64,000 nt of DNA from Planctomycetota bacterium (GTDB lineage Bacteria; Planctomycetota; UBA1135). The position numbers and the translations under genes were made by a program. The notes beneath the pieces were generated by a model. It did not search any database, was not told where the DNA came from, and saw nothing but the letters and a program-made list of their open reading frames with translations. Numbering within the stretch: the stretch's first letter is position 1; every line of letters starts with the position of its first letter. This document shows positions 1 to 8,770 of this stretch, in pieces. Where the stretch lies: positions 1-64,000 of the forward strand of contig QQUA01000004.1 of assembly GCA_008501825.1 (NCBI GenBank). Reading direction: 5' to 3'.

Positions 1-158
1 GACGAGAAGGAACGGCGGCAGCCGTGGCACCAAAAGCGCTGGATTCTGCGTTGCTGGCGGCCGCTGTAGAAGCCTCGTTTTTGAAAGCGGAAGGGGACGG
101 AATCGGTGCGGCTGGGACAGGCGTCCCAGGGGCAGTGCGGGGGTTGAAAACGCGGCAT
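1..158 (-). CDS. zinc-ribbon transposase-like protein, N-terminal part (runs off left edge)
   Basis: Reading the minus strand from an ATG at 158 gives 52 open codons to the window edge. The peptide has two cysteine pairs, HCPWDAC near residues 9-14 and WCHGC near residues 44-47, ending in CRRSFS. That is the spacing of the N-terminal zinc ribbon of InsA/IS1-like and related transposases, as I recall the family. A GGAGG lies about 9 bases upstream of the ATG. The catalytic part would lie outside the window, so it cannot be said whether the element is intact. A DNA-binding zinc-ribbon protein that is not a transposase is the main alternative. Confidence 0.55.
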   Translation of the reverse strand, partial: MPRFQPPHCPWDACPSRTDSVPFRFQKRGFYSGRQQRRIQRFWCHGCRRSFS

Positions 159-236
159 CGCCGGTGCCTCCGAAAGAAAAGGGTTCGGCTAGGCAGACGG
201 CTTGAGGCGGCTTTGGTTACGCCGGAGGTTTAAAAA

Positions 237-548
237 TTACCTCCAATGCTTTGTGCCAGTTTCGGGGATTCGCCCCACTTCAACATCCCTAACCAAGTAT
301 GCCTGGCAAGCCAAACGAACCCCCTCGGGAGCAGCAAAGGCCTCCAAGGCTGCAGCTTCAATGACGCTGGGCGGCGCCAAACCGGCTTCGGTGCCGTTCA
401 GAACCCGAACCCGACACACCCCACAGCGGGCGGACTGGCAACCGAAAGGAATCGGCAATCCCGCATCCAAAGCCGCGTCCAACAAGCGTTGCTCCGCTTG
501 CACTTCCACTTCCCGATCGTCGGGCTGCAAACGAATCCGGACTTTCAT
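237..548 (-). CDS. 2Fe-2S plant-type ferredoxin
   Basis: A 103-residue protein with the plant/vertebrate ferredoxin fingerprint: C37-x4-C42-x2-C45 in FGCQSARCGVC, and the fourth ligand C81 in RLACQAYL. It should carry one [2Fe-2S] cluster and act as a soluble one-electron carrier; the redox partner is unknown. The ATG at 548 shares four bases (ATGA) with the stop of the upstream transglycosylase gene, which fixes the start and implies translational coupling. A longer reading frame extending upstream to 662 is just overlap with that gene. Nothing nearby names a reductase or monooxygenase partner. Confidence 0.85.
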   Translation of the reverse strand: MKVRIRLQPDDREVEVQAEQRLLDAALDAGLPIPFGCQSARCGVCRVRVLNGTEAGLAPPSVIEAAALEAFAAPEGVRLACQAYLVRDVEVGRIPETGTKHWR

Positions 549-1120
549 GCTTCGCCACGGGCTTGCAAACGACCGCGCTCTTCGAAACGCCGGCGATAGC
601 GGAGAACCTTGGTGCGATACTCCCAGGGCGATGGCTTCCGCCGCCGCAATTGTTCCAACCATGCCTCTTCGCCGCCGGCTTTTTCAACTCCTTTGGACAC
701 CGCGGTCGGTCCCATGCGATAAGCCAACAGGGCTAAATCCAAATTGCCCTGCCAGCGCTGCATCATTTCGCGCAAATAAGTCGCGCCCAGCAATAGATTT
801 TGTTCCGGAGTGAACGGCGGGCCGTCCATCTCTAAGCGCATCGCCACTTCGGCGGCGGTGGCCGGCTTGAGTTGGCACAAGCCCCGGGCCCCCACCGAAG
901 AAAGGGCATCGGCTCGGCCACGGCTTTCCGAATACACCAAGGCCGCCAGCAAGGAGGGATCGCCGAGGCCGCTTTGTTGAGAAGCTTCGACAATGGCCTG
1001 AGACCAGCCTTCCACCCGCAGTACGCCGTCGAAGCTGCGCCGGAATTGAATGCCGGCGGCGGTGCCGCCAAACACCAAAAGCAAAGCCAAACTCAGCCGT
1101 TGCCGCGGGCGTCCAACCAT
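545..1120 (-). CDS. lytic transglycosylase, SLT domain
   Basis: 191 residues. An N-terminal signal or anchor (residues about 8-24, LSLALLLVFGG) is followed by a goose-lysozyme/SLT fold. The catalytic glutamate is E65 in the ES motif of LVYSESRG; then come GARGLCQLKP, typical of the family's GLMQ segment, and a LALLAYRMGP stretch. It would cleave the glycan strand of peptidoglycan in the periplasm. The start at 1120 is an ATG just downstream of an alternative TTG at 1129. It overlaps the end of the HEAT-repeat gene by 28 bases and the ferredoxin start by 4, so it sits inside an operon. Confidence 0.85.
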   Translation of the reverse strand: MVGRPRQRLSLALLLVFGGTAAGIQFRRSFDGVLRVEGWSQAIVEASQQSGLGDPSLLAALVYSESRGRADALSSVGARGLCQLKPATAAEVAMRLEMDGPPFTPEQNLLLGATYLREMMQRWQGNLDLALLAYRMGPTAVSKGVEKAGGEEAWLEQLRRRKPSPWEYRTKVLRYRRRFEERGRLQARGEA

Positions 1121-4074
1121 TGGTGCCAAGCCTGAGCCACTTGCAAAACCATGGGACGAGGAGTGGTGCCGTACAAAGCCGGAGCATCCACGCCGGTCCA
1201 GCGGTGGAGGTAGTAGGAAGCCGAAGCCCTCAACAGCGGAGGTCCGCTTTCCAACAGATCCAGCAAGGAAGGAATGGCTAGCAAGGCAGGCTCGCCTTCC
1301 GACAGCTTGAAGGTTTCGTGCAAGTTCATGCCGGCCAAGGTGGCCCCCATTTCAAGCCAGGCGGTACCGGCTTTGCGGCCGTGAATCCGCCACCAACTCA
1401 AATAGGTGCCGGCCGGATCGGGATGATCGCGGAAGTCCATGCACAAGGTAAAACTCAAGGCATCCAAAACTTCCGGATCGCGCGGCGTCTCCGGCAACAA
1501 TCCGATCAAAAACGGCGCCGCCGCCGGATCGCCCAAGCGACCGCCATGAATGGCGGCGCGGCGAGCCACTTCCACCGAAGTCGACTCCAAATGAGAGCGA
1601 AGCACGGAACGAGCTGCGCCGGCGCCGCGCTTCTCTAAGGACCGCAAAAAGCTGACCTCCAAAGCGCTGCCGGCGAACAAGGGGAACAGCTCCCGGAAAG
1701 CGCTTTCCACCTCCCGGCCCTCCAATTCTCCCAAGGCACGAATCGCCACCAAACGGACACCGGGATCTCCGGCTTGGGAGGCGTTCTTCAAGGTGCTCAA
1801 GGCCCCGAGATCGTTCAAGCGGCCCAAGGCCCAAAGGGCGTCCTTGCGAACTTCCCGGCCGTTTTCCGGACCGGCCAAGGGCAGCAGATAATCCAAGGCC
1901 GCCGGATTGCCAACTTCGCCAAGAGACCGGGCGGCGGTTCGAACCACGAGGGGGTTGGGATCTTGGAGAGCGTGCAGCAAAGCGGAAAAGCCTTGCTCTC
2001 CAGCATGCCCCAGAGCCCGGGCCGCCGCTACCCGAACGGCCAATCGAGAATCGCTAAGGCTGGCTTCGGCGATTTCCGGGGCGAAGCGCTTCAATCCCTC
2101 GAACAACAAGGTCGAACGCAACGGTTCGCGCACCGCTTCATCGTTGGCCACGTCAAGAAACAGCGAACCGAGATCGCTATGAGGTTGGCGCAAACCAGCT
2201 TCCATCAAAGCCAACACGGTGGCTTCTTCCGGCTGTCGCAATGGAATTTGTTGCAAGCATTCCTGAGCCAATTTCAAATCCCACACCGTTTCCACCGCCG
2301 GGTCGGAAACCAACTCCCGGCACCAGGCTCGCAACGAAGGAGCGGAAAGAGAAGCTAACCTGCCCCGGCTCCAATTCACTTTCCAAGCAGCTTTGGCCGC
2401 GGGACTTTCGGCTTCGTCCCAGGGTTGCAAACGTTCCTGGACGAAAGCCAGTCGCCGTTGCGGCTCTTCCAACAATTGCCACTGTTCGAGCTGCCAGCGT
2501 TGGTCCAAATGATCCAACAGCGGCAACAACCACACTGGATACACCAAGCCGCGGAAGGCCAAAGGCTTGCGCCGGGTTCCGGCGGCCAAATCCAGGCGAA
2601 CGCTGATTTCCTGGTCGCCAGGTCCGTAAATTCCAGGCAAGACTTCGGGATCCAACACTCCGGCTTGATCTAGTGCCTGCAACAGGGATTGCAGGCTCCG
2701 GTTTCCGAGCAAACGAGTTTCCTCGCGGTAATCGGCGACCTCCGGTCCTCCCAAACTGCGCCATTGGCCGTTGCGCAACCATTGAATCCGCAATCCCGGT
2801 AGATCTTCGGGATTGATTTCCAAAGTCCCGCGGACGGCTCGGAAACCGGCGTTATTTCCGGACCACCAAAGCACCCAAGCACTACGATCCCCTTCTCCAG
2901 GATCGTAACCGGTAACCCGCCGCAAACTGGCTTCCGCCATCGGCGAGAAACGGGCGAATTGCGGATAAAAGGTCAGCCCGCCGACCGATCGCACCAGGGC
3001 GCTCACCATGTCTTGTTCGACTACGCCCCAATCCAAATCTTCCGACGACCTGAAAAAGTATTCGGCCAGTACCGCGCCGGCGACTCCGCTCAAGAACATG
3101 TCCGGGTGGCCCAAGACTAACGGCAGTTCTTCAATCAAAGAGGATTGCAAGATCAAGGCATCCTGCTTTTCTTGTTGCAACAATAAAGCGAACAACAAAT
3201 AAGCCATTTCCACTCCTGGGTCGATGACCAGGATTTCTTGATGCAGATATTCCACTTGAGTGGGACGGCCTTCCCCTGCCAGAGCTTCGGCGGCCTGGAA
3301 AGCCACCGAGGAAGTTCGGTCCTGCAAAGCCAAACGCAACGCCGTGCGCACTTCCTCCTGTTCGTGAAACGGTTGCAACAACCGAGCCGATCGCAAGCGG
3401 ACGTCGTTGTCCCGGCCATAACGCAATTTGGTCAGGAGCGCTTTGACGTGACTTGAATGTGGCCCGCGAGCCAAGCGACTTTCCACCGCGGTGCGGATGT
3501 TGCGCTGCGGGTGTTCGAGATGGTGTACACCGGTAGCCGGCAACCAGCCGCCGTTTAAACGCAAAGCCGTTTCCAAACAAGTACTGGCGCCGCTGACCGT
3601 GCCGACCCAGGCGGCGGCGTCGATCAATAAATCACAGTCCTCCGGGCTGCCGACGAATTCCAATAAACGGGCGGCCAGCAGCACGGTCGGGACATGCTCC
3701 GCATTCAAGGCCACCAAAGCGGCACGACGGGTGCGAATACCGAATGCGCGAAGTTCGTCCAAGTGATCCTTGAACGCAGTTTCCGGATAATCCTCCAGTT
3801 GTTCGAATCGCCGGAACACCTCCAACACCCGATCCTGTCCCAGCAATTGATTGGCTTCCACGTCGACGCCGTCCCAAAAGCTGACGAAAGGAACTTGTTC
3901 TTCTTCCTTTTCTTTCTCGGGCTTCGGAGCGGGAGCCGCCTTCGGCAATTCCAGGCGGCCGTGTTTGCGAGGCTTTTTCGGCGACTCTTCTTGGGCCCAG
4001 CCAAGGGTGGATCCCAACAAGAGCAGCAGGAGCGGAAGGGGCGTTTTGGTGAACAGCGACGAAAAAATGCGCAC
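1093..4074 (-). CDS. secreted HEAT-repeat protein
   Basis: About 993 residues. I place the start at a GTG at 4074, because GGAGG stands eight bases before it and the product then opens with a clean signal peptide (leucine-rich core PLPLLLLLLGSTLGWAQ). An ATG 15 bases upstream overlaps that ribosome site. A Lys/Glu/Pro-rich linker follows the signal. Much of the rest is HEAT-like helical repeats: AARALGHAGEQGFSALLHAL and SLGEVGNPAALDYLLPLAG near residues 690-760 are the clearest. No catalytic motif is evident. The likely role is a periplasmic or surface protein-interaction scaffold; substrate unknown. Confidence 0.75.
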   Translation of the reverse strand: MRIFSSLFTKTPLPLLLLLLGSTLGWAQEESPKKPRKHGRLELPKAAPAPKPEKEKEEEQVPFVSFWDGVDVEANQLLGQDRVLEVFRRFEQLEDYPETAFKDHLDELRAFGIRTRRAALVALNAEHVPTVLLAARLLEFVGSPEDCDLLIDAAAWVGTVSGASTCLETALRLNGGWLPATGVHHLEHPQRNIRTAVESRLARGPHSSHVKALLTKLRYGRDNDVRLRSARLLQPFHEQEEVRTALRLALQDRTSSVAFQAAEALAGEGRPTQVEYLHQEILVIDPGVEMAYLLFALLLQQEKQDALILQSSLIEELPLVLGHPDMFLSGVAGAVLAEYFFRSSEDLDWGVVEQDMVSALVRSVGGLTFYPQFARFSPMAEASLRRVTGYDPGEGDRSAWVLWWSGNNAGFRAVRGTLEINPEDLPGLRIQWLRNGQWRSLGGPEVADYREETRLLGNRSLQSLLQALDQAGVLDPEVLPGIYGPGDQEISVRLDLAAGTRRKPLAFRGLVYPVWLLPLLDHLDQRWQLEQWQLLEEPQRRLAFVQERLQPWDEAESPAAKAAWKVNWSRGRLASLSAPSLRAWCRELVSDPAVETVWDLKLAQECLQQIPLRQPEEATVLALMEAGLRQPHSDLGSLFLDVANDEAVREPLRSTLLFEGLKRFAPEIAEASLSDSRLAVRVAAARALGHAGEQGFSALLHALQDPNPLVVRTAARSLGEVGNPAALDYLLPLAGPENGREVRKDALWALGRLNDLGALSTLKNASQAGDPGVRLVAIRALGELEGREVESAFRELFPLFAGSALEVSFLRSLEKRGAGAARSVLRSHLESTSVEVARRAAIHGGRLGDPAAAPFLIGLLPETPRDPEVLDALSFTLCMDFRDHPDPAGTYLSWWRIHGRKAGTAWLEMGATLAGMNLHETFKLSEGEPALLAIPSLLDLLESGPPLLRASASYYLHRWTGVDAPALYGTTPRPMVLQVAQAWHQWLDARGNG

Positions 4075-4149
4075 GGCGGAGTCCTCCATTCCCGAAGGGG
4101 GGCAGTACCGGGCCAGCCCAGAAGGATACTGGAAGGCCGGCCGACTGGC

Positions 4150-6141
4150 TCAGGCGCCATTAGAAGCCGACTCGGCGCCGGCAACCCGATTCCCCGGCGG
4201 CGGGCTGGTTCGCAGCCAGGCTTCCACTTCCCGGTGCTCGAGCAAGTCCAACAAATCCTGGTCGCGAAGGGGATCGAAGTGACGGAAATCGCCGGCGCCG
4301 TGCTGGCGGGTACCACGCAAAGCCCCAGGTCCTCGAAGTTCCAGATCGGCCTCCGCCACGGTGAAACCATCGAGGCAGCTCTCCAACCTGGAAATCCGCT
4401 CTAAAGCACTTTCTTCGCTGAAGATGTGGCATTCCCCAGGACCCGCCCCCGGGCCTCGAGCCAGGCGTCCGCGAAGTTGATGCAGGCTGGCCAATCCAAA
4501 GCGCTGGGCGTCCAGGATCGCCATCCAGTCAATGCCGGGGACGTCCAAGCCGACTTCGACCACGGTGGTTCCCAACAGGGCCCGGATCTCTCCTCGACGA
4601 AATCGGGCCACCGCCTCCTCAATGGCGCTGCCCGGCAGTCGACCGTGGATGGCGGCGATCTCCAAGCCTCGCCAACTTTCGAGGCTGAGTTGGCGGTAAC
4701 CGGCCAGCAAGCCGCCCTCGCCGTCGATGCGGGGATAAACCACGAAGGCCCGTCGCTCCTTTTCCAAGGCCGGCCGCCAATCTCGCGCCATGGCCGGCCA
4801 GTCCGATTGTGGATGCACCCGGGTTTGAATTTCACCGCCTCCGCCGGGCCGGCTACGCAAAGTGCAAGCTTGCAATGCACCGTAACGGGCCCAGGCCAGG
4901 GTCCGTGGAATCGGCGTTGCCGTCATGGTCAAAACATGAGGGTGCTTTCCTTTGGCGATCAAGGCCCCTTTTTGTCGCACGCCGAAACGATGCTGTTCAT
5001 CCAAAAGCACCAAGCGCAAATTTTGAAATCGCACCGCAGGCTGATACAGGGCATGGGTGCCGATGACCAAGGACGTCTTCCCCTCGGCTAGCTGTTCCAA
5101 ACTTCGGCGCCGCTCGGCGGCCGACTCCTCCCCCAATAAAGTCCCTACTTCAAATCCGCTGCCCCGCAACCAGCGCCGAAAATGGGAAGCATGTTGCCGG
5201 GCCAAAATCTCGGTTGGCGCCAACAACGCCACCTGACCGCCATGATGAAGGACGAAGGCGGCCAAACAAAAGGCCACCGCGGTTTTGCCGCTACCGACTT
5301 CGCCGTGGAGCAACCGAGCCATAGGAGTTCCGAGGTTCAGATCTTGCTGCAAGGTATTTAAAACTTGCTTTTGATCTTCGGTCAATGCAAAGGGCAACTG
5401 AGACATGACCTTGGTTTTCAGTTTTGAATCCACCGCCATCGAAGCCACTTGCACTTGGATCTTGTCTCGCTGGGCTCGATGTCTCTGTAAAGCTTCTCCC
5501 CAGGCAAGGCGGCGCCGGGCGATCTCCAAATCTTGCGGCCCATCGGGCCGGTGGGCCAAAAAGAAAGCTTGGCGCAATTCCGGAACTTGCGCCAATGCCC
5601 GCAATGCTTGCGGCATGCGATCTTCAAATGTAGGCAACCAATCCAAAGCCGTTTGGATGGCTTTGGCTATCCGCGGGCCGGAAAGAGATTCGCTTTCGGC
5701 ATAGACCGGCCGCCAATGCCGGCGTTCGGCTTCCTCGGCCGAAATCGAACGAGGGTGCAACAGTTCCAAACCCTGCTTCCCCGTTCGGCACAAGCCTTCG
5801 AAAGTCCGCTCCTGTCCGGGAAGAAAGGACTTCTTCAAATAAGCTTGATTGAAAAACAAAGCGCTGCCCCGGCCGTGCAAATCTTCGAAGTGGATCCTCA
5901 AAACGCTGCGGCCGCGGGCCCGCCACAGATGAACTCGTTGTATACGCACCCGGAAACGGGCAACCTCCCCCTCTTCATAATTTCCGCTATGGCGGTCTTC
6001 CGGCGGAGCCTGCAAACGCCGGGGCAAAAAGGCCAACAAAGCCCCGACGGTGCGGCAACTCAAAGCTTCCCGGAACTGAGCAGCGCGTTTGGCGCCGTAT
6101 CCGGGAAGCACGGTCAGGGCTTGGTGGAGGCAATCCAACAA
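4150..6141 (-). CDS. recG: ATP-dependent DNA helicase RecG
   Basis: About 663 residues, close to the usual RecG length. An N-terminal helical segment containing LPGYGAKRAAQFREAL and a wedge/OB region are followed by a superfamily 2 helicase core. Visible motifs are Walker A GEVGSGKTA, the DEQH box in LLDEQHRFG, TATPIPRT (motif III), GTTVVEVGLDVPG (motif V) and QLRGRLARG (motif VI). RecG remodels stalled replication forks and branched recombination intermediates. The start is uncertain: no ATG fits, and a TTG at 6141, overlapping the upstream glycosyltransferase by 28 bases, is my best choice. The further upstream reading frame is only a shadow of that gene. Confidence 0.92.
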   Translation of the reverse strand: MLDCLHQALTVLPGYGAKRAAQFREALSCRTVGALLAFLPRRLQAPPEDRHSGNYEEGEVARFRVRIQRVHLWRARGRSVLRIHFEDLHGRGSALFFNQAYLKKSFLPGQERTFEGLCRTGKQGLELLHPRSISAEEAERRHWRPVYAESESLSGPRIAKAIQTALDWLPTFEDRMPQALRALAQVPELRQAFFLAHRPDGPQDLEIARRRLAWGEALQRHRAQRDKIQVQVASMAVDSKLKTKVMSQLPFALTEDQKQVLNTLQQDLNLGTPMARLLHGEVGSGKTAVAFCLAAFVLHHGGQVALLAPTEILARQHASHFRRWLRGSGFEVGTLLGEESAAERRRSLEQLAEGKTSLVIGTHALYQPAVRFQNLRLVLLDEQHRFGVRQKGALIAKGKHPHVLTMTATPIPRTLAWARYGALQACTLRSRPGGGGEIQTRVHPQSDWPAMARDWRPALEKERRAFVVYPRIDGEGGLLAGYRQLSLESWRGLEIAAIHGRLPGSAIEEAVARFRRGEIRALLGTTVVEVGLDVPGIDWMAILDAQRFGLASLHQLRGRLARGPGAGPGECHIFSEESALERISRLESCLDGFTVAEADLELRGPGALRGTRQHGAGDFRHFDPLRDQDLLDLLEHREVEAWLRTSPPPGNRVAGAESASNGA

Positions 6142-7349
6142 AAGAGATCTTCCATCCGATCGAGAAACCCATCCAGGCGAAAGCGCCGAGCCACCGATTC
6201 GGCTCCCGCTTGCGACCATGCTTGCCAAGCTTCGGGGGAAGCCAACATCGATTGCAAGCATTCCGCTGCTGATTTGGGCAACAAGGGATCTACGGTTTGC
6301 CCGCCTTGCCCTTGCCGCACCGTTTCCGATGGGCCGCCGTGGTCGGAAGCCAACACCGGAGTTCCCACCGCCATGGCTTCCGCCGCTACCAAACCGAAAG
6401 GTTCGCACAAGGGTAAATAAAGGCAAAGTTTGGCTTGGGCCAACAAGCGTTCGGCTTCGGCCTCTTCCAAAAAACCGTGCCATTGAAGAAACGGCTCCAA
6501 ACCCCATTGGCCGGCCAGTTGCCGGAAGGCTTCGCCATCGCTGCCCCCTCCCCAAATGTGAACCCTTTCCCCTTCCGGCCAGCCCAGGCGACGCAACTCC
6601 CGAAGTACCGCGAGCGTGCCGTGCAGGTTCTTTTTCGGATTCGCTCCGCTGATGACCACCAGGTCGCGGCGCTGGGACCAAGGCAAGGGTTTTTGACGGC
6701 CGGCCGAAAGCACGGCCAAATCCATGATCTGAGCTGGCCGGCGGAAAGCTTCTTCAAAGCAGCGGGCGCTGTAGGCGCTGTTCACCAAAGCGCCGCGGAG
6801 CCGAGCCACCGCCCGCCGTTCTGCCGCCACTCTGGCCGCATGTTGCCAGCGACGCCACGGCCAGCGGCGTTGCCGGCCGATCCAATGTCGAACTTGATCC
6901 AGGGCGGGATGGGGTTTTTCCACCTCCGGCCGTTTCAAGGCTTGCAGCAACTCTCGATCGGTGGCTTCGATGTGCAACCTTCGCCAGGGTTCTTGACAAA
7001 ACCACAACCTGGGTCGGTCGCAAGTCTCGCTGGCGTGAAGAGCCAAACGGTTTTGCGGGAGTACCACGTCGAAATCGTTCAGGGCGTCGGCACAACTTCG
7101 TCCCTTCTCCCGCAAACGAGCGGCCGAATCATGTTCGTCCAAAGCCGCAATCGGATGCCAATCAGCTAGCAAAGATTCGGCCGAAACCCCAATGTGCTCG
7201 TTTAAATCCGGCCACCAGCGAGGTTCATATCCAGCGCTGAACAAAGCGATCTGATGTCCCCGGGCTTTCATTCCGGCGGCGGTCCAAAGCAAGACGTTCT
7301 CCGCCCCACCGGGTCGGGACAAATCTGGGTAAAGGAAAGCCAAGCGCAT
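6114..7349 (-). CDS. GT4-family glycosyltransferase
   Basis: 411 residues, GT-B fold. The N-terminus LYPDLSRPGGAENVLLW is the Gly-rich acceptor loop. The C-terminal half has ISGANPKKNLHGTL and the E-x7-E donor-site motif in CEPFGLVAAEAMAVGTPVL, followed by SDHGGPSE. It should be cytoplasmic or membrane-peripheral and transfer a sugar from a nucleotide sugar to an envelope glycan. It closely resembles the two GT4 proteins at 20968-23399, suggesting duplication. Start ATG 7349, divergent from the PLP enzyme at 7412. Its 3' end overlaps recG. Donor and acceptor cannot be read from sequence. Confidence 0.85.
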   Translation of the reverse strand: MRLAFLYPDLSRPGGAENVLLWTAAGMKARGHQIALFSAGYEPRWWPDLNEHIGVSAESLLADWHPIAALDEHDSAARLREKGRSCADALNDFDVVLPQNRLALHASETCDRPRLWFCQEPWRRLHIEATDRELLQALKRPEVEKPHPALDQVRHWIGRQRRWPWRRWQHAARVAAERRAVARLRGALVNSAYSARCFEEAFRRPAQIMDLAVLSAGRQKPLPWSQRRDLVVISGANPKKNLHGTLAVLRELRRLGWPEGERVHIWGGGSDGEAFRQLAGQWGLEPFLQWHGFLEEAEAERLLAQAKLCLYLPLCEPFGLVAAEAMAVGTPVLASDHGGPSETVRQGQGGQTVDPLLPKSAAECLQSMLASPEAWQAWSQAGAESVARRFRLDGFLDRMEDLFCWIASTKP

Positions 7350-7411
7350 GTTCGGGGAATGGCGGGATTCCGGTTCGAAGGCGGCTTGCGGAATCCTACA
7401 ATCCGCAGGTC

Positions 7412-8770
7412 ATGGCCACACGAAAAGGGAAATCTACCTCCGCTTCCAAAACCGTTCAAAAAGAAGCCGCCGAAGTGCCGAAACCGCCGCGGGGATATTC
7501 CACCGATGCTTTCCTGATGTACGGCCGGCAAAAGACCCGGCATTGGGATTACCAACATCACGTGGTCCCTCCGCTTTCGGCTTCCAGCACCTTTCGGTTG
7601 GAAAGTCACCAACGCGGGGAAGCCGGTTTCTGCGGCTTCGCCGATCCCGAACTCACCCGGCCGACCAAACCGCACATTTTCATTTACGAGCGTTTGGATG
7701 AACCGGTCCGAGCCATGCTGGAAGAACGCCTGGCCGCGGCGGAAGGAGCCGAAATGGGCGTTTGCTTCGCCAGCGGCATGGCTGCCATTTCCGCCGCCGT
7801 CGCCCACCGCTTAAAGGCAGGAGATGAAGTCGTCGCCCACCCCACGCTCTATGGTTGTACCTACAGTTTGTTTACCAACTGGCTTCCGCGCTACGGCGTC
7901 AAAGTTCGTTATCAAGATTTGACCCAAGCACCCAGCCGGCTGCGCATCGGCAAAAAAACCCGCATCGTCTATTGCGAAACCCCGGCCAATCCGACCCTGC
8001 AAATCGTCGACATGGAGGCCATTGCCGCACGAATCGCCAAGGCCAACGAGGGCCGAAGCCAGGAAGAGAAATGCGAGTTCGTGGTGGACAATACTTTCGC
8101 CACGCCTGCTTGCCAGCGGCCTTTGGAACACGGCGTAGACGTCGTGTGCGGTTCTCTGACCAAGGGCTTGAGCGGCTTTGGAACCGATATGGGCGGTTAC
8201 GTCGCCACTTCTGAATCCGACGAGAGTTCGCTGTTGGTGTTTCGCAAAGATTTCGGCTCGCCGTTGTCGCCGACGCCGGCCTGGCGAATTTTGAACTTCG
8301 GCCTCCCCACCCTTTCGCTTCGGGTGAAGCAAGCTCAGGCTTCGGCTTTCGAACTGGCCGATTATCTGCACGAACATCCGAAGGTCGCTCGAGTGCAATA
8401 CCCCGGCCATCCCGCGTCCAAGGGCTATGAAACCGCCCGCCGGCAAATGCACGATTTCCACGGCGAGTTCGCTCCAGGAACTTTGATTTACTTCGAAGTG
8501 AAAGGACGCAACGATAAGGAAGCCGCGGCCCGGGCCGATCAATTGGTCGACACCATCGGCAAGAAAGCCTACGTCATTACCTTGGCCGTCTCCCTCGGTC
8601 AGATTCGCACCTTGATCGAACGCCCCGGCGGAATGACCCACAGCATGCTGCCGGAGGAAGTCGCCCAAACCTGCGGCATCGGTGCCGGAGGAGTACGCTT
8701 GGCAGTCGGCATCGAAAATCCCGACGACATCCGCCGGGATTTAGAGAAAGCGTTGAAGAGTTTGGATTGA
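7412..8770 (+). CDS. Cys/Met-metabolism PLP-dependent enzyme (cystathionine gamma-synthase/lyase family)
   Basis: 452 residues. The PLP lysine is K251 in SLTKGLSGFG; FASGMAAISA, CETPANPTLQIVDM and VVDNTFATPACQRPLEHG are family hallmarks. The cofactor phosphate/active-site segment reads YERLDEP where the family usually shows YSRxxNPT: the Tyr and Arg are kept but the rest differs. The first 35 residues are a Lys/Ser-rich extension. Likely chemistry is gamma- or beta-elimination/replacement on a sulfur or homoserine substrate; which one cannot be told. A possible -10 box (TACAAT, 7397-7402) sits nine bases before the ATG. It is followed by the GT39-like gene with a TTGA overlap. Confidence 0.85.
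   Translation: MATRKGKSTSASKTVQKEAAEVPKPPRGYSTDAFLMYGRQKTRHWDYQHHVVPPLSASSTFRLESHQRGEAGFCGFADPELTRPTKPHIFIYERLDEPVRAMLEERLAAAEGAEMGVCFASGMAAISAAVAHRLKAGDEVVAHPTLYGCTYSLFTNWLPRYGVKVRYQDLTQAPSRLRIGKKTRIVYCETPANPTLQIVDMEAIAARIAKANEGRSQEEKCEFVVDNTFATPACQRPLEHGVDVVCGSLTKGLSGFGTDMGGYVATSESDESSLLVFRKDFGSPLSPTPAWRILNFGLPTLSLRVKQAQASAFELADYLHEHPKVARVQYPGHPASKGYETARRQMHDFHGEFAPGTLIYFEVKGRNDKEAAARADQLVDTIGKKAYVITLAVSLGQIRTLIERPGGMTHSMLPEEVAQTCGIGAGGVRLAVGIENPDDIRRDLEKALKSLD

Noticed and set aside
24..233. Plus-strand 69-codon open frame
   Set aside because: It is antisense to the zinc-ribbon frame on the minus strand, has a low-complexity basic product and no ribosome site.
6142..6681. N-terminal extension of RecG upstream of 6141
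   Set aside because: The extra residues are an out-of-frame, Arg/Gly-rich shadow of the GT4 gene and unlike any RecG N-terminus.
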